DNA of 64,000 nt from Paenalicyclobacillus macrosporangiidus (GCF_900116805.1 NZ_FPBV01000007.1:87880-151879), one strand, 5' to 3'; shown: positions 53,533 to 62,714, numbered from the stretch's first letter. Made by a program: numbers and translations. Notes: generated by a model from the letters alone, not told the origin.

Positions 53533-54138
53533 TTGCCAGGGTTCATGGTGTCCTTGGATCTTCGCGGGAAGCTGTGCGTGGTGGTCGGCGGGGGACGGGT
53601 GGCTGCGAGGAAAATTGAAAAACTGGTGGCGGCGGGCGCGAAGGTCCGCGTCATCAGCCCGGCTTTGGAGCCCAGGATCCGCGCTCGGGTCGCAAGCGGT
53701 GACGTGGTCTGGGTCGCTCGGCGGTACGAGCGTGGCGACCTGGCGGGCGCCCAGCTGGTGATTGCGGCCACCGATCACCCGGACGTCAATCGACAAGTGT
53801 CAGCCGAAGCGGAAACGATGGCCTGTTTCGTCAACGTGGCGGATCGGGCGGAGGCTTGCACCTGCATGTTTCCGGCCACCGTCCGGGTGGGGGACGTCAC
53901 GGTGGCGGTCTCGACCGACGGGCGACACCCGGGGTTCGCGCGGCGCCTGCGGGAGGCGCTGGAACTCGACCTGTCGGACGGCGGACGGCGATTTCTAGCC
54001 CTGTTGGAACAAGGGCATCTTCCCATCCGTCGCTCGCCTGCGGCAGGGGGCGTGCAGGTCCCCGATTCCTGGGATTCTCGGGGACGAGAGGACGCCGATG
54101 CACCCAGCGGGGAGTCAGAAAACGCGCCGGGGCATTAA
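53533..54138 (+). CDS. Precorrin-2 dehydrogenase / sirohydrochlorin ferrochelatase-like
   Basis: A 201-residue protein of the Met8/YlnF/SirC type. The NAD-binding region is VSLDLRGKLCVVVGGGRVAARKIEKLVA, written here in part as GGGRVAARK, followed by VIAATDHPDVNRQV and the dimerisation part VAVSTDGRHPGFARRLRE. It oxidises precorrin-2 to sirohydrochlorin on the way to siroheme or cobalamin. The C-terminal 35 residues are polar and probably disordered. The TTG at 53533 follows GGGAGGGAG; an ATG at 53545 is possible. No other siroheme gene is adjacent. It is convergent with the DCC gene. Confidence 0.85.
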   Translation: MPGFMVSLDLRGKLCVVVGGGRVAARKIEKLVAAGAKVRVISPALEPRIRARVASGDVVWVARRYERGDLAGAQLVIAATDHPDVNRQVSAEAETMACFVNVADRAEACTCMFPATVRVGDVTVAVSTDGRHPGFARRLREALELDLSDGGRRFLALLEQGHLPIRRSPAAGGVQVPDSWDSRGREDADAPSGESENAPGH

Positions 54139-54146
54139 CTCGGGCC

Positions 54147-54497
54147 TCACTTCGGATGGCGCATTCGTCGTGCAGCCACGGCCCGGTAGACAGAGCGCGC
54201 GGCCGCACGCATCCCGGGGATGCCGTACAGGATGCCCAACCACCGGTAGCCGGACAGTTGGCTCATGACCCACACGACGGCGTCGGCACCTCGACGGACC
54301 TCGCCGGTGTCGGACACTACGTGCATCTCCTCGAGCACGGCCCTCGGATCCAATCGGCAGGCACCCACGAAGCCGCTGTCCTGTGCAGGACGGAAGTGGA
54401 GTTGTCCGGATTTGTCCCGCGCTCGCAACCAAGCCGCCGCCCGCACGCAGAGCGGGCACTGGGCGTCGTAAAGAACGGTGAATCGCCGCGCTGCCAT
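54147..54497 (-). CDS. DCC-family thiol-disulfide-like protein (DUF393)
   Basis: A 116-residue protein of the DCC family, named for its conserved Asp-x-x-Cys-Pro-x-Cys motif, here DAQCPLC (Asp11, Cys14, Cys17). A thioredoxin-like oxidoreductase role is predicted but not established. The later segment YRWLGILYGIPGMRAAARSV is typical. The start complements 54495-54497, with a G-rich ribosome site upstream on the minus strand. It is divergent from perR. Confidence 0.85.
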   Translation of the reverse strand: MAARRFTVLYDAQCPLCVRAAAWLRARDKSGQLHFRPAQDSGFVGACRLDPRAVLEEMHVVSDTGEVRRGADAVVWVMSQLSGYRWLGILYGIPGMRAAARSVYRAVAARRMRHPK

Positions 54498-54607
54498 CAC
54501 GAACCCCCCATCTCCAGGATGGCACACACTCGAGACGGTGGCAACGGCAGTTGTCAAGGTCGTCGACACGCCGTACAATAGGAGGGATGTGAGGAGGGGG
54601 GTGCGCC

Positions 54608-55030
54608 ATGGACGCGAAAAAACCTTTGACAAAGCAGCGGCAATTGGTGTACCACACCGTCCTCCACGGCGATGATCACCCGACCGCGGCGGACATCCTG
54701 GAGCGCCTGCACGCTGCGGGACACCGCATCTCGTATGCGACCGTCTACAATTCCTTGCGGTATCTCACGGAGCACGGGTTTCTGCGGGAGCTGAAGGTCG
54801 GCGAGACCGTCAGCCGGTACGATGCGAGGGTCGAGCCGCATCACCACATCGTCTGCCGGGTATGCGGCCGCGTGGATGAGGTGTTTGCCCCCATCCCCGA
54901 CGCGTATCTCCACCAGGTGGTCGAGGACACGCGGTACCGGATCGAGGACGTGGATCTGGTCATCCACGGGCTGTGTCCGGACTGCGCTTCACGGACCAGC
55001 AGGGACTCGGCGGAATCCGCCGGGCATTGA
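54608..55030 (+). CDS. perR: PerR peroxide-responsive repressor (Fur family)
   Basis: A 140-residue Fur-family repressor. The full PerR-type regulatory metal set aligns: His24, Asp72, His78, His80 and Asp90. So do the four structural zinc cysteines, Cys83, Cys86, Cys123 and Cys126. An Asp at the position corresponding to B. subtilis Asp104 favours PerR over Fur or Zur. The winged helix includes ISYATVYNSLRYLTEHGF. GAGGAGGGG precedes the ATG. The next gene is catalase, with a Fur-type palindrome at its promoter, so peroxide control is strongly suggested. Confidence 0.9.
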   Translation: MDAKKPLTKQRQLVYHTVLHGDDHPTAADILERLHAAGHRISYATVYNSLRYLTEHGFLRELKVGETVSRYDARVEPHHHIVCRVCGRVDEVFAPIPDAYLHQVVEDTRYRIEDVDLVIHGLCPDCASRTSRDSAESAGH

Positions 55031-55048
55031 ATGTCCCCATCCCTTTTT

Positions 55049-55072
55049 GAACCGGTTGCCGCCGGTTTTTTT
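55049..55072 (+). terminator. Terminator after perR
   Basis: AACCGG at 55050-55055 and CCGGTT at 55062-55067 form a short stem followed by a T run. Confidence 0.7.
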
Positions 55073-55155
55073 CATGCCCTTCATCCTCCGTCCCCATCCC
55101 CGTTCTACAGCGCGCGCCAGCCACATACATGTCGGATGGAGCGGTGTTTTTCCTC

Positions 55156-55204
55156 TTGCGATCCCCGATAGCTGTGCTATATTTGATTTTAGACTTAGTC
55201 TAAA
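55156..55204 (+). promoter_or_regulatory. Catalase promoter with PerR-type operator
   Basis: TTGCGA at 55156-55161, 16 bases and an extended -10 TGCTATATT (TATATT at 55178-55183) form a promoter. Immediately downstream, TTTAGACTTAGTCTAAA at 55188-55204 is a perfect palindrome around a central T. Its inner 7-1-7 form, TTAGACT-T-AGTCTAA, has the layout of Fur/PerR boxes but differs from the PerR consensus TTATAAT-N-ATTATAA at two positions in each half. Confidence 0.7.
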
Positions 55205-55224
55205 TTTGATTTGGAGGTGCCTGG

Positions 55225-56670
55225 ATGAGCGAACCGACCAAACTGACCACGGCGTCGGGCGCACCCGTAGCCGACAACCAAAATTCCCAGACCGCGGGCC
55301 AACGCGGTCCTGTCCTGATTCAGGACTATCACTTGCTCGAGAAGTTGGCCAACTTCAACCGGGAGCGCATTCCGGAACGCGTGGTGCATGCCAAAGGCGC
55401 GGGGGCGCATGGGTACTTTGAGGTGACGCATCCGGTCAGCCAGTGGACGAAGGCGAAGTTCCTGAGCGAAGTCGGCAAGCGCACGCCGGTGTTCATCCGC
55501 TTCTCCACGGTGGCAGGGGAAAAGGGATCGGCTGACACCGAGCGCGATCCGCGCGGCAACGCCATCAAGTTTTATACGGAAGAGGGCAACTATGACCTCG
55601 TGGGCAACAACACGCCTGTGTTCTTCATCCGCGATCCCCTGAAGTTCCCGGATTTCATCCACTCGCAGAAGCGCCACCCGGCGACAGGCCTGCGGGATCC
55701 GAACATGGCCTGGGACTTCTGGTCGCATTCTCCGGAGGCCCTGCACCAGATCACCATCCTGTTCAGCAACCGCGGGACCCCGAAGTCATACCGCCACATG
55801 CACCTGTACGGCAGCCACACGTTCATGTGGTACAACGACAAGGGAGAAGCGGTCTGGGTGAAGTACCATTTCAAGACCGACCAGGGGATTCAGAATTTCC
55901 GCCGCGAAGAGGCGGTGCGCGTGGCTGGGGAAGACCCGGATTACGCCACCCGCGACCTGTACGAGGCGATTGAACGGGGCGACTACCCGTCATGGACGCT
56001 CTATGTCCAGATCATGCCGCTGCAGGACGCGGAGACTTACCGGTTCGATCCGTTCGATGTCACGAAAGTCTGGTCCCACAAGGACTACCCGCTGATCCCG
56101 GTGGGCAAGCTGGTGCTCAACCGGAATCCGGAAAACTACTTCGCCGAAGTAGAGCAAGCGGCCTTCTCGCCGGCCAATCTGGTGCCCGGTATCGCGCCCT
56201 CGCCGGACAAGATGCTCCAGGGCCGGCTGTTCGCCTACGCGGACGCACACCGTTACCGGCTGGGCGTCAACCATCACCTGTTGCCGATCAATCGCCCGAT
56301 TGCCCCGGTCAATAACTATCAGCGCGACGGGTTCATGCGGTTCGACGGAAACGGAGGCGGCCAGGTGAACTACGAACCGAACAGCTACAACGGGCCGGTT
56401 CAGGTGCCCGATGCGGCGGCTCCGCCGTTGGCCGTGTCCGGATACGCCACCAGCCACCCGTATCGTGAGGACGACCACTACACGCAGCCGGGAGACCTCT
56501 ACCGCCTGCTCGATCCGCAGGAGAAGGCGGACCTCATCGACAACATCGTCGCCTCGTTGAAACACGCGCGCCAGGACATTCAACTGCGCATGATTGAACA
56601 CTTCCGCAAGGCGGACGAAGGGTACGGCGCTCGGGTTGCGGAAGCACTGGGACTGGTTTCGGTTCGCTGA
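55225..56670 (+). CDS. katA: Monofunctional heme catalase, small-subunit type
   Basis: A 481-residue catalase that converts hydrogen peroxide to water and oxygen. The distal catalytic His55 is in [16 protein letters not shown], the active-site Asn is in [11 protein letters not shown], and the proximal heme ligand Tyr338 is in [14 protein letters not shown]. The length fits clade 3 catalases such as KatA. GGAGGTG precedes the ATG. A palindromic operator overlaps its transcription start region and perR is the neighbouring gene. Confidence 0.97.
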   Translation: MSEPTKLTTASGAPVADNQNSQTAGQRGPVLIQDYHLLEKLANFNRERIPERVVHAKGAGAHGYFEVTHPVSQWTKAKFLSEVGKRTPVFIRFSTVAGEKGSADTERDPRGNAIKFYTEEGNYDLVGNNTPVFFIRDPLKFPDFIHSQKRHPATGLRDPNMAWDFWSHSPEALHQITILFSNRGTPKSYRHMHLYGSHTFMWYNDKGEAVWVKYHFKTDQGIQNFRREEAVRVAGEDPDYATRDLYEAIERGDYPSWTLYVQIMPLQDAETYRFDPFDVTKVWSHKDYPLIPVGKLVLNRNPENYFAEVEQAAFSPANLVPGIAPSPDKMLQGRLFAYADAHRYRLGVNHHLLPINRPIAPVNNYQRDGFMRFDGNGGGQVNYEPNSYNGPVQVPDAAAPPLAVSGYATSHPYREDDHYTQPGDLYRLLDPQEKADLIDNIVASLKHARQDIQLRMIEHFRKADEGYGARVAEALGLVSVR

Positions 56671-56710
56671 GGGAGATCCCTCTGGCGATACAAACAGGCC
56701 ATGGCTCACC

Positions 56711-56740
56711 GAAAGCCGGCCCTTTTGGGCCGGCTTTCGG
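56711..56740. terminator. Terminator after katA
   Basis: GAAAGCCGGCCC and GGGCCGGCTTTC form a perfect 12-bp stem with a five-base loop (TTTTG). T-rich ends are short, so it may act on both strands. Confidence 0.75.
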
Positions 56741-56884
56741 CTTGCGTCCTTGTGTGGATGGGTTCATCCGCGCCTGCCATCGGAAGCACCGGCCGTCTCG
56801 GTGTTGGAGGGTGACGGCTGCCCTGTAACGACGTCGTCAGACGGTCGTCTATAGTATGGAACGTGAGAGAGGAGGGCATGGTCC

Positions 56885-57310
56885 GTGAGAGGATGGATGG
56901 CCCGCGCCATCGTGACGGGATCCGTCGCGGCAGGGTTGCTCATGGCGGTCCTCGGGACCACGGCGGTGATCCAAGGACCATCTGACACGCGGGGAGGCGA
57001 GACGGCCGCAGCGGGGCCCGGACGAGCCACGCCCGCCAAACCTCAGACGCCGCCTAACGTCCGTCCCCCGGTGACGCCTGGCAGCCCTCTCGACCGGCCG
57101 CGCGTCGATCCCGGGATCGCTTCGCCGTACCGCAGCGGATCGAAAGACAACGGAATTGTGTCTCCATGGGAACCGGGGAATGTGGACCGGGGCATCACAC
57201 CGACGTATCCGCCACCGGGGACTCCTCACGCCCCGTTGCCGCGTTCAAACCCTCCCATCACCCCGCCGGCCACGGGGCCCAACATGCCGAAGGTGCCCGG
57301 CTCTGGATGA
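56885..57310 (+). CDS. Secreted or anchored proline-rich protein
   Basis: A 141-residue protein with an N-terminal signal or anchor (about 6-28, ARAIVTGSVAAGLLMAVLG), then a Pro/Gly/Thr-rich low-complexity external region with repeated VDPGIASPY, DNGIVSP and VDRGITPTY motifs. It has no recognised domain. The GTG at 56885 follows GAGGAGGG by eight bases. It is convergent with the thioredoxin-like gene. The repeated DxGI(A/V/T)(S/T)P pattern suggests a structural cell-surface role, which is inference. Confidence 0.6.
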   Translation: MRGWMARAIVTGSVAAGLLMAVLGTTAVIQGPSDTRGGETAAAGPGRATPAKPQTPPNVRPPVTPGSPLDRPRVDPGIASPYRSGSKDNGIVSPWEPGNVDRGITPTYPPPGTPHAPLPRSNPPITPPATGPNMPKVPGSG

Positions 57311-57341
57311 GTTCCGGGCACCCCGAATCCGCCTGATTGCC

Positions 57342-58004
57342 TCAAGACAACACCTGCTTCCATACCGCAAGCGTCCGTTCACCGGTGACGGTCAACAGTT
57401 GGTCTCCCTGCTGGAACACCACTTCCGGATACGCCTGGATCACCTTTTTTCCGATGTTCGTATCCAAAAGATAAGCGTCGAATTGGATGTGTTTCAGATT
57501 CAGTCCCCGAATCTCGTCTTCATCAATCTGCTTCGCCTGCGCCAAGGGGGTGCCCGGTTCGAACCCGGTGGCCACAATCACCGGTTTCACAGGCAGCTCA
57601 GACCAGTGCTGATCCCACAGCACCAAGGTACGTTGGCAGTGGGGGCACCAGTAGGCCACAAACACCACAGGCCGCTCCGAGGGGGTTAGGGTGAGCGACG
57701 CTCCTTCCGGCGTCAGGGCCGGGATGGAGGCGTAGACGGCGGGATCCGCGGGCTTGGCGTTCAGCACATTGGCCGGAGTGGTCGGCAGGGCGTTCAACCG
57801 ATTCTCAAACGGCCGGTTGGCGGGAAAGTGGCGGTCAGCCGTTGTCGCATTGGTCGTATTTTGCAAGGAGACCCCGTTGGTTGCGGAGGGCGATCCGGTG
57901 TTCTGCGCCACGGAACCGCTCCCACTCGGCTGTGCGCAACCCGCGAGGGCCGTGAAGACCAGCGGGATCGTCATCCAAAACATCAGGCGGCGAATGGATG
58001 GCAT
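57342..58004 (-). CDS. Lipoprotein with thioredoxin-like domain
   Basis: A 220-residue predicted lipoprotein. The signal peptide ends in ALAGC with Cys23 as the lipid site. A Ser/Thr/Asn-rich linker (24-60) leads to a thioredoxin-fold domain with the active site AYWCPHCQ (Cys120, Cys123). The CPHC motif is typical of DsbA-like oxidases, which suggests an external thiol oxidase or cytochrome-maturation-like role; which one is unknown. AGGAGA precedes the ATG on the minus strand. It is divergent from the nitrilase. Confidence 0.8.
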   Translation of the reverse strand: MPSIRRLMFWMTIPLVFTALAGCAQPSGSGSVAQNTGSPSATNGVSLQNTTNATTADRHFPANRPFENRLNALPTTPANVLNAKPADPAVYASIPALTPEGASLTLTPSERPVVFVAYWCPHCQRTLVLWDQHWSELPVKPVIVATGFEPGTPLAQAKQIDEDEIRGLNLKHIQFDAYLLDTNIGKKVIQAYPEVVFQQGDQLLTVTGERTLAVWKQVLS

Positions 58005-58153
58005 CGAGCATCTCTCCTGTTCAATGACTGGCCTGGCCGTTCCCACGCGTTTCTGTGGACAGCTTACCACTCGGCCGGCAGGCAGTACAGATCCATCCAC
58101 AACGATAAAATGGATGTGACAGAAGCCATCATGGGGAAAGCGGGGCAGAGACC

Positions 58154-59104
58154 ATGCGCAGCGTGGATACGGTCCGGGTCGCCGTCGTGCAGGCGGCATC
58201 GGTGATGATGGATCAGGAGGCCAGTGTGGAGAAGGCTTGCCGGTTGCTGGAAGAGGCCGGCCGGCAGGGAGCGGAGTTGATCGTTTTCCCGGAGGCATTT
58301 TTATCCGGTTATCCGCGGGGCCTGTCGTTTGGGACGGTGGTGGGTCACCGCAGCCCAGAGGGGAGAAAAGACTTCGGCCGATACTGGCGCAGCGCGGTCA
58401 GCGTGCCGGGCCCGGCCATCGATCGGCTGTCGGAAGCCATCGTCCGCGTGCAGGCGTACGTGGTGATGGGCATCGTCGAGCGGGCCGATCACGGCGGCCA
58501 AGGCACGCTGTATGGCACCATGTTGTACTTCGGCCCGGACGGAACGCTGCTCGGCCGGCACCGGAAGTTGAAGCCCACCGGATCGGAACGGTTGATCTGG
58601 GGCGAGGCGGACGGAAGTACGCTCATCGTGATCGACACGCCGTTCGGCCGCGTCGGCGGTCTCATCTGCTGGGAGAACTACATGCCGCTCGCCCGCGCGG
58701 CGATGTACGACAAAGGGGTGACGATTTACATCGCGCCGACGGCGGATGCCCGGGACACGTGGCAGGCGACGTTGCAGCACATCGCGTGTGAGGGCCGTTG
58801 CTTCGTGCTGGCGTGCAATCAGTACGTCACCAAGGACACGTATCCTCAGGACCTCGCGGGCTATCACGAGCTGGACGCGTGGCCGGATGAGATGTGCCGG
58901 GGCGGGAGCGCCATTCTCGGTCCGCTTGGCGACTATATCGCGGGGCCGTTGTACCACCAGGAGGGGATCCTGTATGCCGATCTGGATCTGCGACAGATTG
59001 AAGAGGCGCGGTATGACTTTGACGTGACGGGCCATTACGCGCGTCCAGACGTGTTCACCCTGGTGGTTGACGAACGGCCGCTGAAAAACGTGTCCATCCC
59101 ATGA
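58154..59104 (+). CDS. Nitrilase-family hydrolase
   Basis: A 316-residue C-N hydrolase with the complete catalytic set Glu47 (FPEAFL), Lys138 (HRKLKPT) and Cys172 (GGLICWENYMP). The CWENYMP context and the GSERLIWGE segment are those of true nitrilases, which convert nitriles to carboxylic acids and ammonia, rather than of amidases. The ribosome site before the ATG is weak. The gene stands alone between the divergent lipoprotein and the oxidoreductase operon. The natural nitrile is unknown. Confidence 0.9.
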   Translation: MRSVDTVRVAVVQAASVMMDQEASVEKACRLLEEAGRQGAELIVFPEAFLSGYPRGLSFGTVVGHRSPEGRKDFGRYWRSAVSVPGPAIDRLSEAIVRVQAYVVMGIVERADHGGQGTLYGTMLYFGPDGTLLGRHRKLKPTGSERLIWGEADGSTLIVIDTPFGRVGGLICWENYMPLARAAMYDKGVTIYIAPTADARDTWQATLQHIACEGRCFVLACNQYVTKDTYPQDLAGYHELDAWPDEMCRGGSAILGPLGDYIAGPLYHQEGILYADLDLRQIEEARYDFDVTGHYARPDVFTLVVDERPLKNVSIP

Positions 59105-59241
59105 GCCTGGCTGTCCCCTGGCCTTCCGTGCGGGGGTCCGTTTGGACGTGACCGATGGTCCATTCCGCCTATGAACATCGGCCTATGAAAAGAGGATACA
59201 GATTCACCTTTTTCCCCGCAGGGGGCTGGATTTACCCTTGA

Positions 59242-59279
59242 ACTGTACCAGCTGTACGATTATCCAGCACTGGTACAGT
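59242..59279. promoter_or_regulatory. Inverted repeat upstream of the oxidoreductase operon
   Basis: ACTGTACCAG at 59242-59251 and CTGGTACAGT at 59270-59279 are perfect 10-bp inverted arms with an 18-base centre. A weak -35-like TTGAAC (59238-59243) overlaps the left arm. The element lies 56 bases before the coding start and could be an operator or an RNA hairpin. Nothing else is evident in 59105-59334. Confidence 0.5.
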
Positions 59280-59334
59280 CTCTCCCCAGTCGCATCCATT
59301 CCCGGTTGACTGCGGGATCGGGGGTGAATCCGTG

Positions 59335-60351
59335 ATGAAACAGATGACAGAGGGCGCAACCCGTCCGTTCCTGGAGATCCGTATGGAATCCATCGGAGGA
59401 CTGGGTGCCAATTTGGCCGGCAAGATCCTGTCGGAATCGGGTGTGCTTCGGCAGGGATGGAATGGATGGTACGCGGCGTCGTACGGATCGGAGAAGAAAG
59501 GAACCCCTGTGAAAGCGTTTGTCCGCTTTGCACCACCGGATGTGGCGATTCGCGGGACCTATCCGGTGGACGAACCGGACGTCGTGGCGGTGTTTCACGA
59601 AGCGCTGCTGCGGAACCTGTCGACCCTGTCGGGGTTACGGCCGGGGGGCACGCTGTTGGTGAACACCAAACGAAGTCCGGCCGACATTCGCGAGCAGGTG
59701 AGACGGGGAGACGTCAAGATCGCCTGTGTAGACGCGCTGGGGATCTCGGTGCGGGAGGGCACCCGCATCAACACCGCGATGCTCGGCGCCCTGTGCCATG
59801 TGGTCCCGCAGTTGGATCCGGAGGCGGTGCGGGAGGGGATCGCGGAGACGTTCTCGGCCCGCTACCAGCACCTGCTGGAGGCGAACCTGCGCACGTTCGA
59901 GGCGGGCCGGATGGAGGTGGTGGAAGAACAGGGTTCCGGCGGCCCCGTCCTGAGCCAGCCGGATGCGCCGACCCATGGGTCCGTCCTCGGCTACGCCACC
60001 CAGTACATCGGCGGCGCCATTCTCAGCCCGGGCAACTCCGTCGTCAAGGACCTCAGCGTATCGCGCCAGGGATTCATTCCGGCGCTGGACCTCGATTCGT
60101 GCATCCATTGCGCCGCGTGCGATCAGGTCTGCCCGGACGCCTGCTTTGTGTGGGAGACGCGTGACAACGGGAAGGGGCGGATGTTCCAGTATCTCGTCGG
60201 GATCGACTACCAATACTGCAAGGGATGCCAGAAGTGCGTGGTCGCCTGCCCGACCCATGCCTTGTCCACCATCCCGGAGACGGAGGAATACGTCCAGCGG
60301 CACCGCGTGCCACACCGGTTCTGGACGCAGAAGGAGGTCATCGTGCGATGA
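59335..60351 (+). CDS. 2-oxoacid:ferredoxin oxidoreductase, fused gamma-delta subunits
   Basis: A 338-residue fusion. Residues about 10-190 are the gamma domain (IGGLGANLAGKILSESGV, YAASYGSEKKGTPVKAFVR). Residues about 245-315 are a delta-type ferredoxin with two [4Fe-4S] sites: Cys256, 259, 262 with 266, and Cys295, 298, 301 with 305. It passes electrons from the thiamine-bound substrate to ferredoxin. The ATG at 59335 is eight bases after GGGGTGA; GTG 59332 is adjacent. The stop shares ATGA with the alpha-beta gene, giving a two-gene operon. Confidence 0.92.
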   Translation: MKQMTEGATRPFLEIRMESIGGLGANLAGKILSESGVLRQGWNGWYAASYGSEKKGTPVKAFVRFAPPDVAIRGTYPVDEPDVVAVFHEALLRNLSTLSGLRPGGTLLVNTKRSPADIREQVRRGDVKIACVDALGISVREGTRINTAMLGALCHVVPQLDPEAVREGIAETFSARYQHLLEANLRTFEAGRMEVVEEQGSGGPVLSQPDAPTHGSVLGYATQYIGGAILSPGNSVVKDLSVSRQGFIPALDLDSCIHCAACDQVCPDACFVWETRDNGKGRMFQYLVGIDYQYCKGCQKCVVACPTHALSTIPETEEYVQRHRVPHRFWTQKEVIVR

Positions 60352-62651
60352 GCATGAACGTCCTGGAACGGCCGTCCGTTCAGCATCCCTCCGAGCACAA
60401 GCCGTTGGAGATGGAGGAGTTGCGGTCGGGGAACGAGATGGCGGCCAAGGCGGCTGCCCAGATCAACTACCACGTGATGGGGTACTTTCCCATCACGCCT
60501 TCCACCGAGATCGCCGAATACCTGGATGAGATGCGCGTCCGAGGCGAGCACGACATCGTGATGATCCCGGCGGACGGTGAACACGGTGCCGCGGGCATCT
60601 GTTTCGGCGCCTCCACAGGCGGGGGCCGGGTGTTCAACGCCACCTCGGCCCAAGGGTTCCTGTACATGTTGGAGAATCTGCCGGTCCAATCGGGGACTCG
60701 GTTTCCCATGGTGCTGAACCTGGTGACGCGGTCGGTCTCCGGTCCCCTGAACATCCACGGCGATCACTCCGACCTGTACTACGGTCTCAACATCGGCTGG
60801 CCCATCCTCCTCGCAAGGGACCCGCAGGCGGTGTACGACATGAACCTGATGGCGCTTCGCATTGCGGAACACAGCGAGGTCCGGCTGCCGGTCATCGTGG
60901 CGTATGACGGCTTCTTCACGTCCCACGCCAAGCTGCGGGTGAAGTTCTTCCGGGATCGCGAAACGGTTCAGCGGTTCGTCGGTCCGGTGCCGGAGCCGCC
61001 GGTCACGACGCTCGATCCGCGCCGTCCGGTCACGGTCGGCCCGTACATGAACGAGCCGGACTTCATCAACAACAAGTATCAGCAGTCCATCGCCATGTAT
61101 CGGGCGGCCGATGTCTTTGAACAGGTGGCCGCGGAGTACGCCACGCTGTCGGGCCGCCACTACGGGCTGCTCAATCTCTACCGCATGGAAGACGCCGACA
61201 TCGCCCTGTTCATCCTCAACTCCGCGGCGGAGACGGCCCGCGTGGCGGTGGATGAGTTGCGGGCGAAGGGGATCAAGGCGGGGATCGTATCTCCCAACAT
61301 GATTCGGCCGTTCCCGCTCCAGGCGGTGCAGGAGGCGCTCTCCAAGACGAAGGTGGTCCTCGTCGCAGAGCGGGCGGATTCGTACGGTGGCCACGGCCCA
61401 AATTTGACCCACGAAGTCAAGGCGGCCCTGCAGGAGACGCACGCCCCGGTGCACGTGCTCTCCCGGGTGTTTGGGCTGGGGGGCAGGGAGTTTTACCCGG
61501 CCGACGCCATGAACCTGTTCCGCGAGTGCATCACTTGGTTGGAAGGCGGAAGCGTCGCGTCCTTCGACTATTACGGTGTCGAAGCAGGCGATCCAGACGC
61601 CGTCGCGTTCGCTCCCGGCTTGCCGCCGCTCACGCGGGAGGAGACGAGCGGGTTCGTGTCCGTGGAGCGGGACGAGCAGACGGGGAGCCTGCGCGTGAAG
61701 GTGCCGAACCTGCGCACGCTGACCAAGAAACCGCGGCGCTTGGCGCCGGGTCACGGGGCGTGTCCCGGTTGCGGCATCTTCCCCGGTGTAGAGACGTTCC
61801 TCAAGGGGATTGAGGGTGACGTGGTGGTGTTGTACCAGACCGGTTGCGCGATGGTGACCTCCACCGGGTACCCCTACACCTCGCACCGGGTGACGTACCT
61901 GCACAACCTGTTCCAAAACGGCGCCGCCACGCTGTCCGGCCTGGTGGAAATGTTCTGGGAGAAAAAGCGGCGGGGTGAGATCCCGAGCGGGGAAGACATC
62001 ACGTTCATCATGGTGACGGGGGACGGAGGGATGGACATCGGGATGGGTCCGGCCCTCGGTGCCGCCTTGCGCAACCACCGCATGATCATTCTGGAGTATG
62101 ACAACGAGGGTTACATGAACACGGGCGCGCAACTGTCCTACGCCACGCCTCTGGGGCACAGGACGTCCACGTCGGGGGTGGGCGAGAAGGGGGCAGGGAA
62201 GACCTTCCCGCACAAGGACACCCCGCAGATCATGGCGGCGGCCAACATCCCCTACGTCTTCACGGGGTGTGAGGCGTTCCCGCAGGATCTCATCAAAAAG
62301 GCCGCGAAGGCGCAGTGGTATGCGAAGAACGAAGGCTTGGTGTACGGCAAGATTCTGATTGCCTGCCCGCTCAACTGGCAGTCGAAGGATGACCAGGGCA
62401 ACGTGATTGTGGGAGCGGCGGTGAAGAGCTGCTTCTTCCCGCTCTACGAGGTGGAGCACGGCAAGACGGTGATCACGTACGACCCCGAGGCCAAAGGAGA
62501 GCGCATCCCGGTATCCGATTGGCTGAAGATGATGGGCAAAACCCGACATATGCTGAAGCCGGAGAACAAGGACCTCTTGGCTCAGTTTGAGGCGGAAGTC
62601 GAACACCGCTGGCGGCGCCTGCGCGCCAAGCACGAACATCCGGATCTGTGA
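60348..62651 (+). CDS. 2-oxoacid:ferredoxin oxidoreductase, fused alpha-beta subunits (pyruvate type likely)
   Basis: A 767-residue fusion. Residues about 20-440 are the alpha part (MGYFPITPSTEIAEYLDEM, PADGEHGAAGICFGASTGG). Residues about 465-740 are the thiamine-diphosphate beta part with GHGACPGCG, GDGGMDIG (from 558) and EYDNEGYMNTG. The YMNTGxQ motif and following ATP(L)G resemble PorB, so oxidative decarboxylation of pyruvate to acetyl-CoA, or its reverse, is most likely; other 2-oxoacids are possible. AAGGAGGT lies nine bases before the ATG, which overlaps the gamma-delta stop. Confidence 0.93.
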   Translation: MSMNVLERPSVQHPSEHKPLEMEELRSGNEMAAKAAAQINYHVMGYFPITPSTEIAEYLDEMRVRGEHDIVMIPADGEHGAAGICFGASTGGGRVFNATSAQGFLYMLENLPVQSGTRFPMVLNLVTRSVSGPLNIHGDHSDLYYGLNIGWPILLARDPQAVYDMNLMALRIAEHSEVRLPVIVAYDGFFTSHAKLRVKFFRDRETVQRFVGPVPEPPVTTLDPRRPVTVGPYMNEPDFINNKYQQSIAMYRAADVFEQVAAEYATLSGRHYGLLNLYRMEDADIALFILNSAAETARVAVDELRAKGIKAGIVSPNMIRPFPLQAVQEALSKTKVVLVAERADSYGGHGPNLTHEVKAALQETHAPVHVLSRVFGLGGREFYPADAMNLFRECITWLEGGSVASFDYYGVEAGDPDAVAFAPGLPPLTREETSGFVSVERDEQTGSLRVKVPNLRTLTKKPRRLAPGHGACPGCGIFPGVETFLKGIEGDVVVLYQTGCAMVTSTGYPYTSHRVTYLHNLFQNGAATLSGLVEMFWEKKRRGEIPSGEDITFIMVTGDGGMDIGMGPALGAALRNHRMIILEYDNEGYMNTGAQLSYATPLGHRTSTSGVGEKGAGKTFPHKDTPQIMAAANIPYVFTGCEAFPQDLIKKAAKAQWYAKNEGLVYGKILIACPLNWQSKDDQGNVIVGAAVKSCFFPLYEVEHGKTVITYDPEAKGERIPVSDWLKMMGKTRHMLKPENKDLLAQFEAEVEHRWRRLRAKHEHPDL

Positions 62652-62681
62652 CACCCTCATCACCCGTTGATCGAACAGACG

Positions 62682-62714
62682 GCAGCCCCTCGCTGGCAAT
62701 CCGGCGAGGGGCTG
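62682..62714. terminator. Hairpin after the oxidoreductase operon
   Basis: CAGCCCCTCGC and GCGAGGGGCTG form an 11-bp perfect stem without a T run. A probable terminator or transcript-stabilising hairpin. The 62715-62871 remainder shows no gene. Confidence 0.6.

Noticed and set aside
60207..62699. An 830-residue minus-strand frame across the oxidoreductase operon
   Set aside because: Antisense to a well-supported alpha-beta oxidoreductase; composition is that of a shadow frame.
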